From Capniomyces stellatus (taxonomy: Eukaryota; Kickxellomycota; Harpellomycetes; Harpellales; Legeriomycetaceae): 48,063 bases of DNA. Of this stretch, positions 20,489 through 31,697 are shown piece by piece. Below the pieces are notes generated by a model. That model was not told the DNA's origin and made no database searches. It was given only the letters and a program-made list of their open reading frames with translations. Every line of letters begins with the position of its first letter. Position 1 is the first letter of the stretch. The stretch spans positions 1 to 48,063 of the forward strand of contig LUVW01000051.1 in assembly GCA_001661515.1 (NCBI GenBank), in the 5' to 3' direction. A program made the translations under genes and the position numbers.

Positions 20489-22393
20489 CTGTTTCTACTC
20501 GTACCTGTGCCTGTACAAAATTTAAACATTAGTGACCTGGGTAAAGTAGCTTTCGTTCATCTACTCTTTAATTATTTGTTTATTCTATTACACCTCTTAA
20601 TTTGTTGATTGAATCACTTTTTTAATATATCTAATCTGGGTAATTCCAGCAAAGTTAACAAAAAAGTGATCTATTCGATTTCAAAATAATAACCAAGATG
20701 CAACAATCATGATTTAGTGATCCAGTAGTATAGGTCCCTTTTTTTGAACTAGTTCAGACGCTTTACTAAGAATGTTCTGTTTGCAGTTGGTGAAATCAAT
20801 AACTCGATGGTGCCACTTCCAAATCCAGCTTACCTAATAATAACAAACTACTGAAAGTCAAACTTTTTGATTTCAATTTTTTTTTTGTAATCAACTAAGC
20901 TTTTTGAACAGACTTATAGTTGATAAAGTTAGAACTCAAACTTGCCAGATTTGTTATTTGCCTTGTAATTGCCAAACAATAGTTTTTAAATGTTTATTTT
21001 GTATGCTTGAACAAATGTCATTTAGGAAATTACGCAACGAAGCTTTAAAGCCAATTTCAATAGAGCACCAATATTCTCGCATTTAAAAAATTAAAAAGTT
21101 AAAATATCAGTCAATTGACAAAAATAATATCAATAATAGTCTACTTTTAGCTTTTCAATATAACCTGATACGGAATCAAACCTTAATTTGCTATCGTTTT
21201 CAATCAACTCCGGTTACTGAATTATCGAAGATTCAAACTTCCGCTTTTCCTTATCGTACTTGGATGGGTCGATAGTTAATAAAATGGAATGGGGTTTGGG
21301 CCAAAGTGAAATCGAATGATGTATTTCCGTGCTTACTCGTCATCATACGATAATGTACTGTAATTATTGTTGTCAACAAGTAAACGCAATTAAGATAGCT
21401 GCATCAAGTGGAATGGTATGAATTGGAGCTTTGGACATGTTTGGTTGTTGGTGGTAGGATGTGTTGAAACGTCCTTTAAACCACCACATAATTATGTATT
21501 TTAAGTGATGGCAGATGATGACATTGTACCATAGAGCCATAGAGCCATAGAGCCATAGAGCCATAGAGCCATAGGGTCGTAAGTCAAAAGAAATTTTGGG
21601 TCTATTTTTTTTGGGTTGATTTTTTTGGGTCTATTTTTATGAAGGAATTCATTATTGATGCAAAAAAATTATAGCTCGGGTTATTCAAGTTGTAACTTAT
21701 TTTGTAATTTTCCAGTGAAATTTTTTATAATGGAGCATTTTCTTTGCTGAAAAGACAGACTTGTCTCCAGAAATTCACGAAATCAAAAAAGAACGTCAGC
21801 TTCATTAAAATCGGCCTATATCATTACAAGCCCCAGGCGTATCACCTAAACAAAGCATATATCCAGCTGTACCCACAGCCATTGATTTGTCCAATAGTCA
21901 GTGTTCCTTAGACCAAGCTACCAAAAACTCATTTTCTAGTATCACAGTTAATTACAAAAGTACAATTGCTAGTATTTATCCGCCGAGGTTCATTCATTCT
22001 TCAACCAGTCTGAAAACAAAAAACTGCGGCGTTGTTAAGATCAAAAGTTGTACGTTTTTTAAAAAACGACAGTTCCGTTTCTAAAGCACGCACACTATCC
22101 TTTATCGTTTTAATGGTTGATTTCTTTCTTGTCTGTATATCGTTTACATCTTGGTATTATTATTAATTAAAAAAATACCATCATTTATAAACAAACATAC
22201 AAAAAGAAACATAGGCTAAAGAAAAAGGTAAACTAAACAAGAAAACATTCAGAAAATAAATAAATAAACTATTTAACATTATTTTGTAAAGACGAGTTAT
22301 GTTTTTTTTTCATTCTTTAAATATTTTTTTTAAGGCGAGTAGTCTGGTCGCACATCTCTGAAAAGCAAACAGCTCTAGTAAATCGGTTATAAA
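20489..22393. other. Poorly resolved region between receptor-like exons and RING gene
   Basis: Upstream exons of the putative receptor are expected here but none could be joined. An open stretch near 20850-20780 on the minus strand (GFGSGTIELLISPTANRTFL) precedes GTAAAG and looks protein-like. The plus-strand frame at 21887-22084 has no support. An octamer repeat lies at 21528-21577. Confidence 0.3.
21528..21577. repeat. (CATAGAGC)6 octanucleotide repeat
   Basis: Six near-perfect eight-base units, followed by T-rich TTTTTTGGGT repeats at 21595-21635. Confidence 0.9.
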
Positions 22394-23883
22394 TCAAACT
22401 GCCCTTGAAGAGGGCGAGGGTTGGTTAACTTTAATCGATCTATTTCGAGATGAGAACTTTGGTCTTTCGAATGAAACCGTTCTTAGCGGAACGCTTGTTT
22501 TTTTACTGGTGCTACCGACAAACGTGCTAACGGCACCACTATATATTCTGTTGAGATAGTATCTCATACCAAACTCCTTTTCACTGTTATTATTGTCTAT
22601 CAACGAGATTTCGTCAAAATTTTCATACTCGTGTTCATCAGAGCGGTTTAGCAATATTCTGGTGTCGAATTTGCACATAGGGCAAAGCGCCGATTGCTTC
22701 AACAGCCAAGGATCAATGCAGTCGGTATGGAAGCTGTGGCCACAGGGGAGCTTCCTAACTCTTGTACCAACGACAAAATCATCAATGCAAACAGAACACA
22801 TCGACATCCCCTTCATATTTCTAATCATACTCTGGTCACCCGGGCTCTGTTTGCTTGATGTAGGGCTGAACAAAAGGTTTGGCGCTGAACCATTTCTTGC
22901 GGTTAGTCTCGATATGTCCTCAGCTGTCAAAGTGTGTGACTCCATGCTCTTGATAACTGAGCCAGGAAGCGTTCTTTTCTTTTTTGGATTTGAGAATGGC
23001 GAGCCTCTGCTTGAATAATCGCCATTTCTGCTTCTCTGTCTTTTTTTGAAGTATAAAAAGACTATAGATACAAAGAAAGCAAAAGCATCGGTTTAGTATA
23101 AAAAAATAAATAAGGTACAGACCTTTATATGCACGCCAAACAGAGTAGGTTTACGTATATAGTTGTAATTGGTGGATCAATCTCAGTCCTAGAAATTATA
23201 TAGATTTAGTTTATCGGCAGTAGTATTTAAATATACTTACATGTAAATAGAATAGCCGCACTCAATATGATAAACATGACTATCATTGCATTTTTCCAAG
23301 CACCTGACGCAACATTAGCTCCGGGTATCAAGGAAACGAACATAGCTTTTTTGCGTTCTGTGCTGGGTTTGAAGTTGTTTTCTAGATCCAGCTCTGACAC
23401 CTGGCTGCTTAAAAACGACCCGGCCTTAGAATCAACTATATAAACCGGGATGGGAAATTCTATGCCGTTTAGCTCTTCTTGAGATTTTTTCTTGAACTCT
23501 TGATGATCCGGTGAGTTGTTGAAGAGAATAATCCCTTTTGACTCGTCAAGTATTGCCTGCTGAACAATGCTTTTAATGCTGCAGCTGCCAATGGTTGCTA
23601 ATGCTACTCTAATATAGTTGTTACCGAAGTAGCTTTCATCGTGTACTGTTGGAATGCAATCGAACGAATCCCCGATTTTATACAAGACGCCTTTGGTTGT
23701 TTCCTTAAAGTTGCTACTGGGCTTAGAAACAAGGCTTACGTGGTTGTTTGCAGCGTCATATATAACTGAGCTCTCAACCGATATCACAACGTCATTTTCT
23801 ATTTCTACAACATCCTTGCGAATTTGGTCTTGTGATAGACATTCGTATAGGAATGCTGAAATTACAATTGATATAAATCTCAT
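22394..23883 (-). CDS. PA-TM-RING E3 ubiquitin ligase (RNF13/GRAIL-type), 436 aa
   Basis: Membrane-bound ubiquitin ligase of the endosomal/vacuolar system; relatives use a lumenal PA domain and a cytosolic RING. Exons 23883-23241 and 23061-22394 join in phase (ACAT|GTAAGT to TATAG|TC), and the join falls inside the transmembrane helix. Order: signal peptide (MRFISIVISAFLYECLS); PA domain about 40-160 (YIRVALATIGSC, KGIILFNNSPD, FPIPVYIVDSKAG); transmembrane helix about 205-225 (MIVMFIILSAAILFTFFLYF) with a basic stop KKRQRSR; RING-H2 about 300-345 with all ligands (CSVC, CGHSFHTDC, CPMC) and the Pro-Trp of the E2-binding face (DPWLL); basic tail. The start at 23883 gives a better signal peptide than the ATG at 23907. 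Confidence 0.9.
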
Positions 23884-25878
23884 TTGATTGCTATTAATTA
23901 GATACAAGTATTATTTGGTTGTTGGTTTTGTCAAGAAGGAAAGAAAAGAGTTTCATTAAACAACGTCTAAATCAAAATGTTTATATTACAGTTGATATAT
24001 AGCTAAATCTGCTAGCCATAAAGGTTATTAAATAACAATAAAAGCAATCATCATTACTAAACAAGACATATATTCCATTAAATTTGTTGTGGATTTTGGA
24101 AATAAAGCATGTCATTTAAGACTAACATGTAAAACCACGGACTCGTATTTACCATCATAAAATATCAAATAATAAAAATATAAATAAAAGTATAAATATA
24201 AAGGTAAAAATAAAATAAAGGTATATATAGCCCCACATTGTTTAGCATACTCGTTGTCTTTATATTAGTTTAAAACTGCTCTAAAGCAAATCGAGAAAAT
24301 AAATCAAACCAATTACTTTTCAAACCGGAACCTAATAAATCCAATCAAATGGCAATGCACTCTCCGCAAATTTTGAGAGCCATACCTCCAACAACCCAGA
24401 ACAAGATAATCGACATAGAAAACCATGCTTATTTGAGTTTGAAATTCTGAAGTAAAACACTCACACACACTTGTCTAATAGAATGTGAAACTAATAATTT
24501 ATTATTAGTCGGGTTGGAGGCTCAACTACTAATTGTTGATTTGCGTCCAAAAACCACATTCACACCCTTATCCCCTCACAAAACCCATACTGTGTTTTGC
24601 ACTAATAAAATAAAGTACAAATTGTCCAGTAGCTAGATCCTGCGTAAACCAAACACTTTTCTCTTTACCCAACTTTCCACCATGGCGACAGGTGAATTCT
24701 TGTGAACATTAGCAAATTGATAAAACAAACCATGCCAGTATTCAAAAAACGCCATGTCTAGCCTTTTAAATGCTGTGTAAATACGTACTTTTAAGCCATA
24801 TTATACCAACTTTGGGTTTAACTTGGTCTTGTATTACCATTGTCTTTGTAAACAGACACGATGTATCTGTCTGCACACAATTCCAACCTTTTTATAAATA
24901 CAAGTGTAGGTATAAATAGACTAGTATGGTAAAAGTCAGAAATCTAAAATGTAACGTTGTGCTAATGCATTGCAGGTACTATTCATTATTCGGCCCAAAA
25001 TATAATTCAAATGCGAACTAAGCTTTTTTGAACTGACTCATATCGGGTACAAAAGTATAAATTCAACATAAAAAGAAGCTCGATTTTACTTTGTGGAACC
25101 AGGATATATTAGTTCTGTTATTTAAAACACTTTATCCAGATACAAAACTGTGAATTGATCTTAAAATAACAATAGCCTTAATAATAATAAGGACAATACT
25201 AATAAAGCCACGGATTACAAGTTGGCCCAAGAAACGGAATATTACTTGTTTATATGCTCTCTCGTTTGCTTATTCTATATTGAAAATACCGCTTAATGGT
25301 CAAAATAATTTTCAATCGAATTTATTCAACACACATTTGTACTTTATAAGAGCATAAAAAAAGGATGACTGAATTTCAATAAAAAAAAACACTACGAAAA
25401 AATCTGCGAGTATTTTGGGGCTAAAGTGTTTGAAATTGAGATACATCAAATAATCCAAATCACAAAAACAAACCAAATAAACATTTATAACATTTGACGG
25501 TAATTTGTAAGTAAACAGATCAAGTGCATTTCAGTTCAATTCTTCAGAAAATACACCGTACTTATATTTCTAAAAGATTATGTTTTAATAACAAAGCATT
25601 AAAAAGCAAATGCGAGGAAGAGGAGGATGAAGAGGAGAGGAGAGGTTTTGCAGTTTTGTGGGAATGGTTTAGATTTAAAAGCAGTGGGTTTAAGTAGCCC
25701 ACATAAAAATACTCATTGACTTTCCAATAGTCGCTTTTTGCTAATAAAACAACAGCATTCTTAGAAAAAGGAATCCCAGCATACTTTCTAGAACCATAGC
25801 TCTTTAATTGGTCTTTTACAATCTTGAAATGTACGCCTATATTGAATATGTAAGAGCTTAGCTGGTATTAAAGAAAGA
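23884..25878. other. Intergenic, about 2 kb
   Basis: Shared upstream region of the RING gene (-) and the decayed ankyrin gene (+). A 57-codon plus-strand open stretch at about 24270-24449 (MAMHSPQILRAIPPTTQNKI) lacks clear splice sites and is left unassigned. A purine run AGAGGAGGATGAAGAGGAGA lies at 25620. Confidence 0.4.
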
Positions 25879-28214
25879 ATGAAAACAAGTTTAAATGAAC
25901 TGTCTAATTATATCCTGTCAAAAATATTTGCGCTTGGTCAAACACCAAGCATACCAACGGCACCCAAGGCGTTATACCACGCTTGAAACGAGTTTGGCAC
26001 AATCAGACAGTTTTTCAGGCTGTTTACTACAAATTCGGACTGTGATGGAGATGACTTGCCGAGGTTTTGAGAGGAGCTTTTTGATAGGATATCCTAGAGT
26101 TACTAGAAATGAGAGCCTAATTGTCGAGGCTTTGGTAAATTGAAAAAAAAAATCGGATTTGCCCGTGTTCTGAGGCTAGCCAGGACTCATAGCCAGGATA
26201 GAATAAGACATAGGCTACTGGGAGTGTACTTTGTTTTAGACTCCAACAAGGAGGACGTTGTGTTTTTAAATTCAGCCTTGACAGAGGATAAAATTTTGGG
26301 TATTGATGCTGAGGACAATTTTGGAAATGAGAAAGTAGGCAGATGTTCCTCTGATCAGGATAGTGCAATCTCTGTTTCAATTAGGTATCACAAAATTTCG
26401 GATATAAAATTAGGCGACAAGTTTATTAGGCTGTTATATACCTTAAAAAACAGCAACTTTAAAGTAGAATTTGCCCCAAGTTCGTATTCTGATGCACTTC
26501 TACAGAGAGGTTATGACTACACCTTAAGAAGATTTTACATCGATGATCGTATCAAGAATATAGTTTATACCAACGACTTTACCGGTATAGATAAAGCCAA
26601 AGTACACATACCCATCAATGAATGTGGCGTATTGTTTGGCAATGAAGTGTCTGTAAGAGACATGCAACTACCAAGTAGTAAAATATACGCAATAAATATG
26701 GCGAAGACAGTTTGTTGCATCTGTCTTTGAAATAATCTGAAGAGCTTGAAGAGCGTTGTGAGACTGGAGTATAAATTTGACATGGCGTATCTAGAAATCA
26801 GTGAATTTTACAATTGTATGTTGTATTACGACATAAGATCCTTTTTAAACACAGAAAAAAACAAGTACAAACAACGTACTCGCCTTTTACGTTTTTATGC
26901 ATGAGCCAGACAAAAAAGTGATTAGCTATCCTTTTGGATACGACTTTTTTGAAACATAAAAAGAGATGCTATTTGATTTGGCGTGTCAGCTCAATGGCGG
27001 CAGAATAGTTAAAGCCGTTTTTAAAACGATTTTCAAGGCCCGACAGATTGCTAAGTCTGTTTTACAAGACGCTGGTTTAGTCAAGAGTGGATCGGGTTTT
27101 GGGACTGAAAATATGCGTGAGTCTGTAACCGCTACCAGGCTGAGAACACTAGTAGATGGTATAGTGATACTAAGCAATGACCTTTATTTAGATATTGTCA
27201 ACAGAGTTCAGCAAAACGATAAAAGTATATCAAAGCTGCTGATAAAGTTTGGGATAGACCAAGTGAGTTTGGAGATAGAGTCAAACATCACGGACCCTGA
27301 GATAAATAGCAAAGATGGATATAGCGACTTGGTGGTTCGTGACGCAGAACTCTAGAAAGTATAGAACTTGGCGATTTCTACAAGCCGCACAAGTCCAATT
27401 ATGTGAAGAGTCTACGAGTTTTACTCAAGAGTGAGATTGATTTGAAGGAGTTTCCAAGCAGAGTGGTTGGTAAGGCCTGTGAAAAAATTAGCACTGAAAT
27501 GAAGAAATTGCAGGTTAAGAATAATCCCGAATTGAAGGACGCAGGGTTCAGTGGGCTCGATCAGGCCTCTCGAAATAGTAATGTTGAGATGGTTGAATTT
27601 CTGATTAATAGCGGCGCGGTTATGAAATGTCTAGATTGTGAGCTGTACGTGGAGATAGTCAAAAAAGCAAAACTGTGTTGAAGTTATTAGCCTCGATATA
27701 GAAGGCGGAACCGGGTTTAATAGAGTTGTTATTTGGGGCGTCAGATATGCTTGCAAACTCAACAACATTGAACCGGCTTGTTTGCTAATTGAAAGGGGAG
27801 CATGTTTAGACGAATCTCCCTACAACAAAGAAAATTTCGCATGTAAAGCCAACAATCTGGAGATTGTTAAGCTGTTAGCTGAAAATGGCACAATGCTAGA
27901 CAGACCCGACTACAACGAGATCAATGAAACATGCGAAAACAATAACACCGAATCATTTGAGTTTTTTACTCGACTGTGGCGCAAAATACGAACCCCAAAA
28001 ATATGTCAGAATCAACCAAGCTGTCTGCAAAAATAATCTTTGTCTTTTAGAACTGTTGCTTAAAAACGGCGAGGTGTTGAAAAATATCTTCTACAACTGT
28101 GTAAATGTTGCCCTGAATTTTAAAAACTTTGATATGGTCAGCTTGCTGATCAAGTATATGCCCAACTTGAGTTTTAATGATTGCAAGTCTTTACTCAACT
28201 TTACTTATACCTGA
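25879..28214 (+). pseudogene. Decayed ankyrin-repeat protein gene
   Basis: From an ATG at 25879 one can follow a single protein through broken frames. In-frame stops are TGA at 25984, 26068 and 26728 and TAA at 26957. Frame changes occur near 26142 (in an A run), 26880, 27350, 27680 and 27960. The N-terminus (LNELSNYILSKIFALGQTP) resembles an F-box-like LxxEILxxIF start. The middle is helical and unrecognised. The last third has ankyrin-like units (ASRNSNVEMVEFLINSGAVM, CKANNLEIVKLLAENGTMLD, HLSFLLDCGAKYEPQ, NLCLLELLLKNGEVL). Three or more stops and several frameshifts over 2.3 kb exceed likely sequencing error. The reading-frame order is still fully collinear, so decay is fairly recent. The parent family in this organism is unknown. 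Confidence 0.75.
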
Positions 28215-28254
28215 TTGTTTACTTTACTTTATTCTAGCTATAATTTAGTTTAAT

Positions 28255-28328
28255 ATAGCTATAATTCCAATCCTAGTTCCAATCCTAGTTCCAGTCCTAG
28301 TTCTAATTCTAGTTATAGTAATATATTA
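28255..28328. repeat. Degenerate 12-base repeat, TTCCAATCCTAG type
   Basis: About six diverged units, flanked by CTATAATT repeats, between the converging ankyrin pseudogene and the trypsin-fold gene. Confidence 0.75.
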
Positions 28329-28433
28329 TAGAAATAATCACTAGCTAAAAAATTCATCAGTGCAATTCAAATAGTCTCTACTTATGAATTAAATCAGAGT
28401 ATACGTGTATATCTATGCTTTGGCTGCTTATGC

Positions 28434-29198
28434 TCACATGACCAATTGGCTTTCGCCGAGACCAGTTATGGCTTTAATCCAATCGACATAGCTATAGGCA
28501 CGAGTAAAGTAAGTCGCACTGTTTTTATATCCGCATGCCGTGTGATCAAAGTGAGAGTTGTTTAAAGACTTGGCAAAGCTTGAAATTCCCAGCAGAACCT
28601 TTTCACTTCCAGCAGATGCATATATTGGCACACCTGACTCTGGAATACATTGTGTTTTATTGTGACCACTGGCCATACACATCAGCTCTTGAGTGTCGTT
28701 TTCTGTGTAATGCGGATATATCATTTTGCAGACAGGGTCAGCTGGAGTAAAGGCCTGCATCTTGGATATCTTTGTTGGCTTAATGTCCTGTATTCCTATA
28801 GGCTCTTTTAGCACCACCAAAGCAACATTGTTTTCAACTTTTATTCCGCGCCTGTAGTTGTGGTGTTTTACAACTTTAGATACAGCCAGTCGGCCCAGGT
28901 TGCTATCTGTAGCCAAGGGTTTGTCTAAAGCTAGATAAATCTGATCCGAAGCTATACTCTTGCTGCCTTCTTCTAAACAGCTTGCTGATGTTAAGAATAC
29001 ATTATATGATATCAAAGCTCCTGCGCATATAGATTGCGAGTCGTTTGTGAAGTGCACGTTTAAGCCGTAGGCGCCAGTAAAGTTGGCTATGGGCGTTACA
29101 CCGTCTCTTTTAAAATAGGTATGCTCAGCATTCTTGCCGTTTATATTGGCAGTGTATTTAAACACCATTCCTAAAGTCAAGTAGTATAGGTTAAACAT
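28434..29198 (-). CDS. Trypsin-fold (S1) protein with broken catalytic triad
   Basis: 254 codons, intact from ATG to TAA. S1 landmarks are recognisable: ICAGALISYNVFLTSASC around the Cys42-Cys58 bridge, NNVALVVLKEPI at the Asp102 strand, MCMASG and CIPESGVPIYA at the Ser195 site, and a C-terminal helix YVDWIKAI. The catalytic residues are altered. The TAAHC histidine is replaced (TSASC), the DIAL aspartate is replaced (NNVAL), and GDSGGP has become PESGVP, so only the serine is kept and the oxyanion glycines are lost. The pairs of cysteines are retained, implying a folded secreted protein. No clear signal peptide is visible at the present start (MFNLYYLTLGMVF is short), so an upstream exon or a weak signal is possible. 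A catalytically inactive pseudoprotease is inferred. Confidence 0.82.
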   Translation of the reverse strand: MFNLYYLTLGMVFKYTANINGKNAEHTYFKRDGVTPIANFTGAYGLNVHFTNDSQSICAGALISYNVFLTSASCLEEGSKSIASDQIYLALDKPLATDSNLGRLAVSKVVKHHNYRRGIKVENNVALVVLKEPIGIQDIKPTKISKMQAFTPADPVCKMIYPHYTENDTQELMCMASGHNKTQCIPESGVPIYASAGSEKVLLGISSFAKSLNNSHFDHTACGYKNSATYFTRAYSYVDWIKAITGLGESQLVM

Positions 29199-30080
29199 CT
29201 TGTATGAATATATGCTGGCATATCCGAGTTGATCAACGTCTATCCAAAATTAAAATATTGGATTAGCAAATGTTAGCTTTACAGCTCTATCAGGTTATAT
29301 ATAAGAAAATGATGAGTATCTAGAACGCGATAAAACATAAAAATTTGTGTTAAGCAAATGTAAGAAAGCTATAATTCTTCACTTGTGTAGTTTTCATTAT
29401 AACCATATATAGCATCAGAGTATTGTCAATATATTGCTAATATCCAACTTGTGTGCCATTATTTAGCGCTTGGTAAGTGTGTTTTTCTTCACATGGAATA
29501 AAAATAGTAGTAATGAATTATAATTTGCTCTTAATTCAGAACTGGCTCTCGATTGATTTTGAAGTTTTATTGTTTAGTCTAAAAGTTCAATCAATTGGAC
29601 CAAAAGCCATTAACAGTTTTCGATCCATTTAAAAGCCCAAATTCAATTTCAACAAAAAAAAAGAACACCGATTCATATAAAATCAGTATTATTCCCATCT
29701 TCCTTCAGCCTGTACAAAGTTTTGTTTATGTTTGGACACATTATTTATTATACGTTGTATATTGTTTGTATTTGTATTTGTATTTGTATTTGCGTTTATA
29801 TTTGTATTTATATTTGCGTTTGTATTTATATTTATATTTGCGTTTGTATTTGTATTTATGTTTGTATTTAAAAACGGCTATGGAGTTACACTACTGGGAT
29901 TGTCGGTCTCTGATAACAAGCCTTATTTACGCTCAAGAATGCACTAAATAGCAATAATTTCCCAAATATAATGCTCCCAGACAAACCTAACTCTACTAAG
30001 ACCGTGCCACAGCGACGTAAAAGTCACAGATAAAAATTACTAGATGGGCTGTTTGTATATATAATCTCTTGACATTTTAA
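29199..30080. other. Intergenic with TTTGTA-type repeat
   Basis: No coding segment supported; the open frames at 29595-29951 are repeat translation. Confidence 0.5.
29762..29870. repeat. (TTTGTA/TTTATA/TTTGCG)n hexanucleotide repeat, about 18 units
   Basis: Interspersed variants with higher-order pattern: TTTGCG recurs every three to six units, suggesting an expanded compound unit. Confidence 0.92.
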
Positions 30081-30251
30081 AACAGAAAAAGGTTTATTGA
30101 TAAACATGCGACACCATTCTTTACTGTCATCCAAACAGACTTGGCTATTGCGCAGACCGTAAATGAATGTAAACTGTCTGCAAGCGATTTTTTTATTATG
30201 GAATTTGCGACATTGGCAAATTTATTAGGTGTTGAGTTACAACTAGTTTGA
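30081..30251 (+). CDS. Isolated coding-like exon
   Basis: Open for 56 codons to TGA with ordinary protein composition (KHATPFFTVIQTDLAIAQTV, ECKLSASDFFIMEFATLANL). It is preceded by TTTTAAAACAG. It could be an exon of the plus-strand gene that ends at 31447 or a relic. No family recognised. Confidence 0.3.
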   Translation, partial: NRKRFIDKHATPFFTVIQTDLAIAQTVNECKLSASDFFIMEFATLANLLGVELQLV

Positions 30252-30474
30252 CGCTATTTGAAAAATACCCGTTTTGATCAGGGTTGCTTTTACTAACGAC
30301 TGAAGCGGTTTTCTAAACGTAGCTGTGGATATAAATCGAAACAGACACTTCAGCCTAGCACATCAACACAAGCAAAATAGTTTTCGTGTACGTATTTTTA
30401 TGTGGTAAAAACAATAGAGAACGTTTGTTGCTGTTCATACATCCCCAAGTGATTACCGCGTTGTTAATATTTGT

Positions 30475-31447
30475 GTGATCTGTGCAATGCGAGCAAGATT
30501 AAAAGAGGCTATGAAAGGTTGCTTACACGTTACCAATGAATGTTTCCGATATATCGCAAAGTGGTGCATTCACAAAAAAACATTGGCTAAAAGTAAAGAA
30601 AACGCCGCCTTTTTTTGTTTCACTTTTTCTAGCCTTCTTGACTTGCTCTTACTATTTGATTTTATTGCTATTTAGTAAACTCGTCTTTTGTATTTGAAAC
30701 CATTTATTTAGCTGAGGTATTATGCTGTTTGCATTGTGGCACAGAAAGAAAGAAATCCACTCGACTACGCTAAAAATTTGGTTAGTGCAAGTGGTTCCAA
30801 GTGGCTTATAAATGCCCACCTATTTGCTTATTAAGGTTTTTATAAAAATTGCCGTCTAAAAAAACGCTGTTCAGCAATACCATTCGTTCAAGCAGCTGAG
30901 AATTACCAACCAAGTTATTACTACATTGATTTTTTTTAGCTTCGAGTTAGAAGATATGAAAAAGCGGTTTCTGAATCCTTGACTTTACAAACCGCACAAT
31001 AAAATAGCTAAATAGGAAGGAGAAATAAAAAATAAAAAATAAATCTCCAGAACATAACTGGTCATTTTTGGAAGTAAATGAATAAAATTAATGATTTTGG
31101 GATAAATTGCATTTGAAGTAACGTAAAACGAGTTTGTAACACCATCTTTAGTTTTTTCCTAAAAGTAACAAAGATTGGAAGGTCAAGTAGCAGAAAGACT
31201 TTGTTGAAAGAAGTTGATTGATTATTTTTTAGCGTTAGCAACAGGATTGAGAGCAATTTATTTACCTAAATTAGTTTTGTGCAATCATCTCATCGAGGCC
31301 GTTAGTGATGGCAAACTATTTGTAAAGAAAACAATATATTGCGCTACTTATTGTTGGTTAGCGTTTTTAAATCCAATCTCACTGAATTTGCTCAGATTTA
31401 GCAAAATATGCTCAACATCAAGTGGTGAGAGATTGCGTTCACAATAA
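30475..31447 (+). CDS. Unrecognised plus-strand gene, last exon 31233-31447
   Basis: A last exon begins after an excellent acceptor (ATTATTTTTTAG) at 31233 and runs 71 codons to TAA: LATGLRAIYLPKLVLCNHLI, SDGKLFVKKTIYCATYCWLA, LRFSKICSTSSGERLRSQ. Candidate upstream pieces are 30481-30600 (RARLKEAMKGCLHVTNECFR) and 31160-31222 (TKIGRSSSRKTLLKEVD). These were not joined. Function unknown. Confidence 0.32.
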
Positions 31448-31697
31448 CTTGAACAGATTAGTATAAATCCAAAACAAACTTTGATTTGATCAACATGAAA
31501 GAGAAAAAAAAAGGAGAATCATAAAAGGATGGAGAAAAAAAATGTCGATGAAGGAAGAAAAGAGCTTGATAAAGTAAAAAAAAAAAGTAGAGGCGTATTA
31601 ATACGCTTGTTCATGGCTTTTCGGAGACCCAGGTTTCATTTCGATACAACCTTTTAGACCTAGAATCTTCAAACTAATATAACAGGGGGAAAAAAAA
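31448..31697. promoter_or_regulatory. Upstream region of the acid phosphatase gene
   Basis: 250 bp, purine-rich near the start codon (GGGGGAAAAAAAAATG). No defined element recognised. Confidence 0.3.

Noticed and set aside
24270..24449. 57-codon plus-strand open stretch
   Set aside because: Stop-free but Asn/Lys/Ile-rich as expected from AT-rich DNA, with no clean acceptor or donor.
25879..26730. Three in-frame TGA codons suggesting TGA recoding (Trp or Sec)
   Set aside because: The acid phosphatase gene in the same window ends with TGA in the expected place, and this locus also has frameshifts and a TAA, so decay explains it better.
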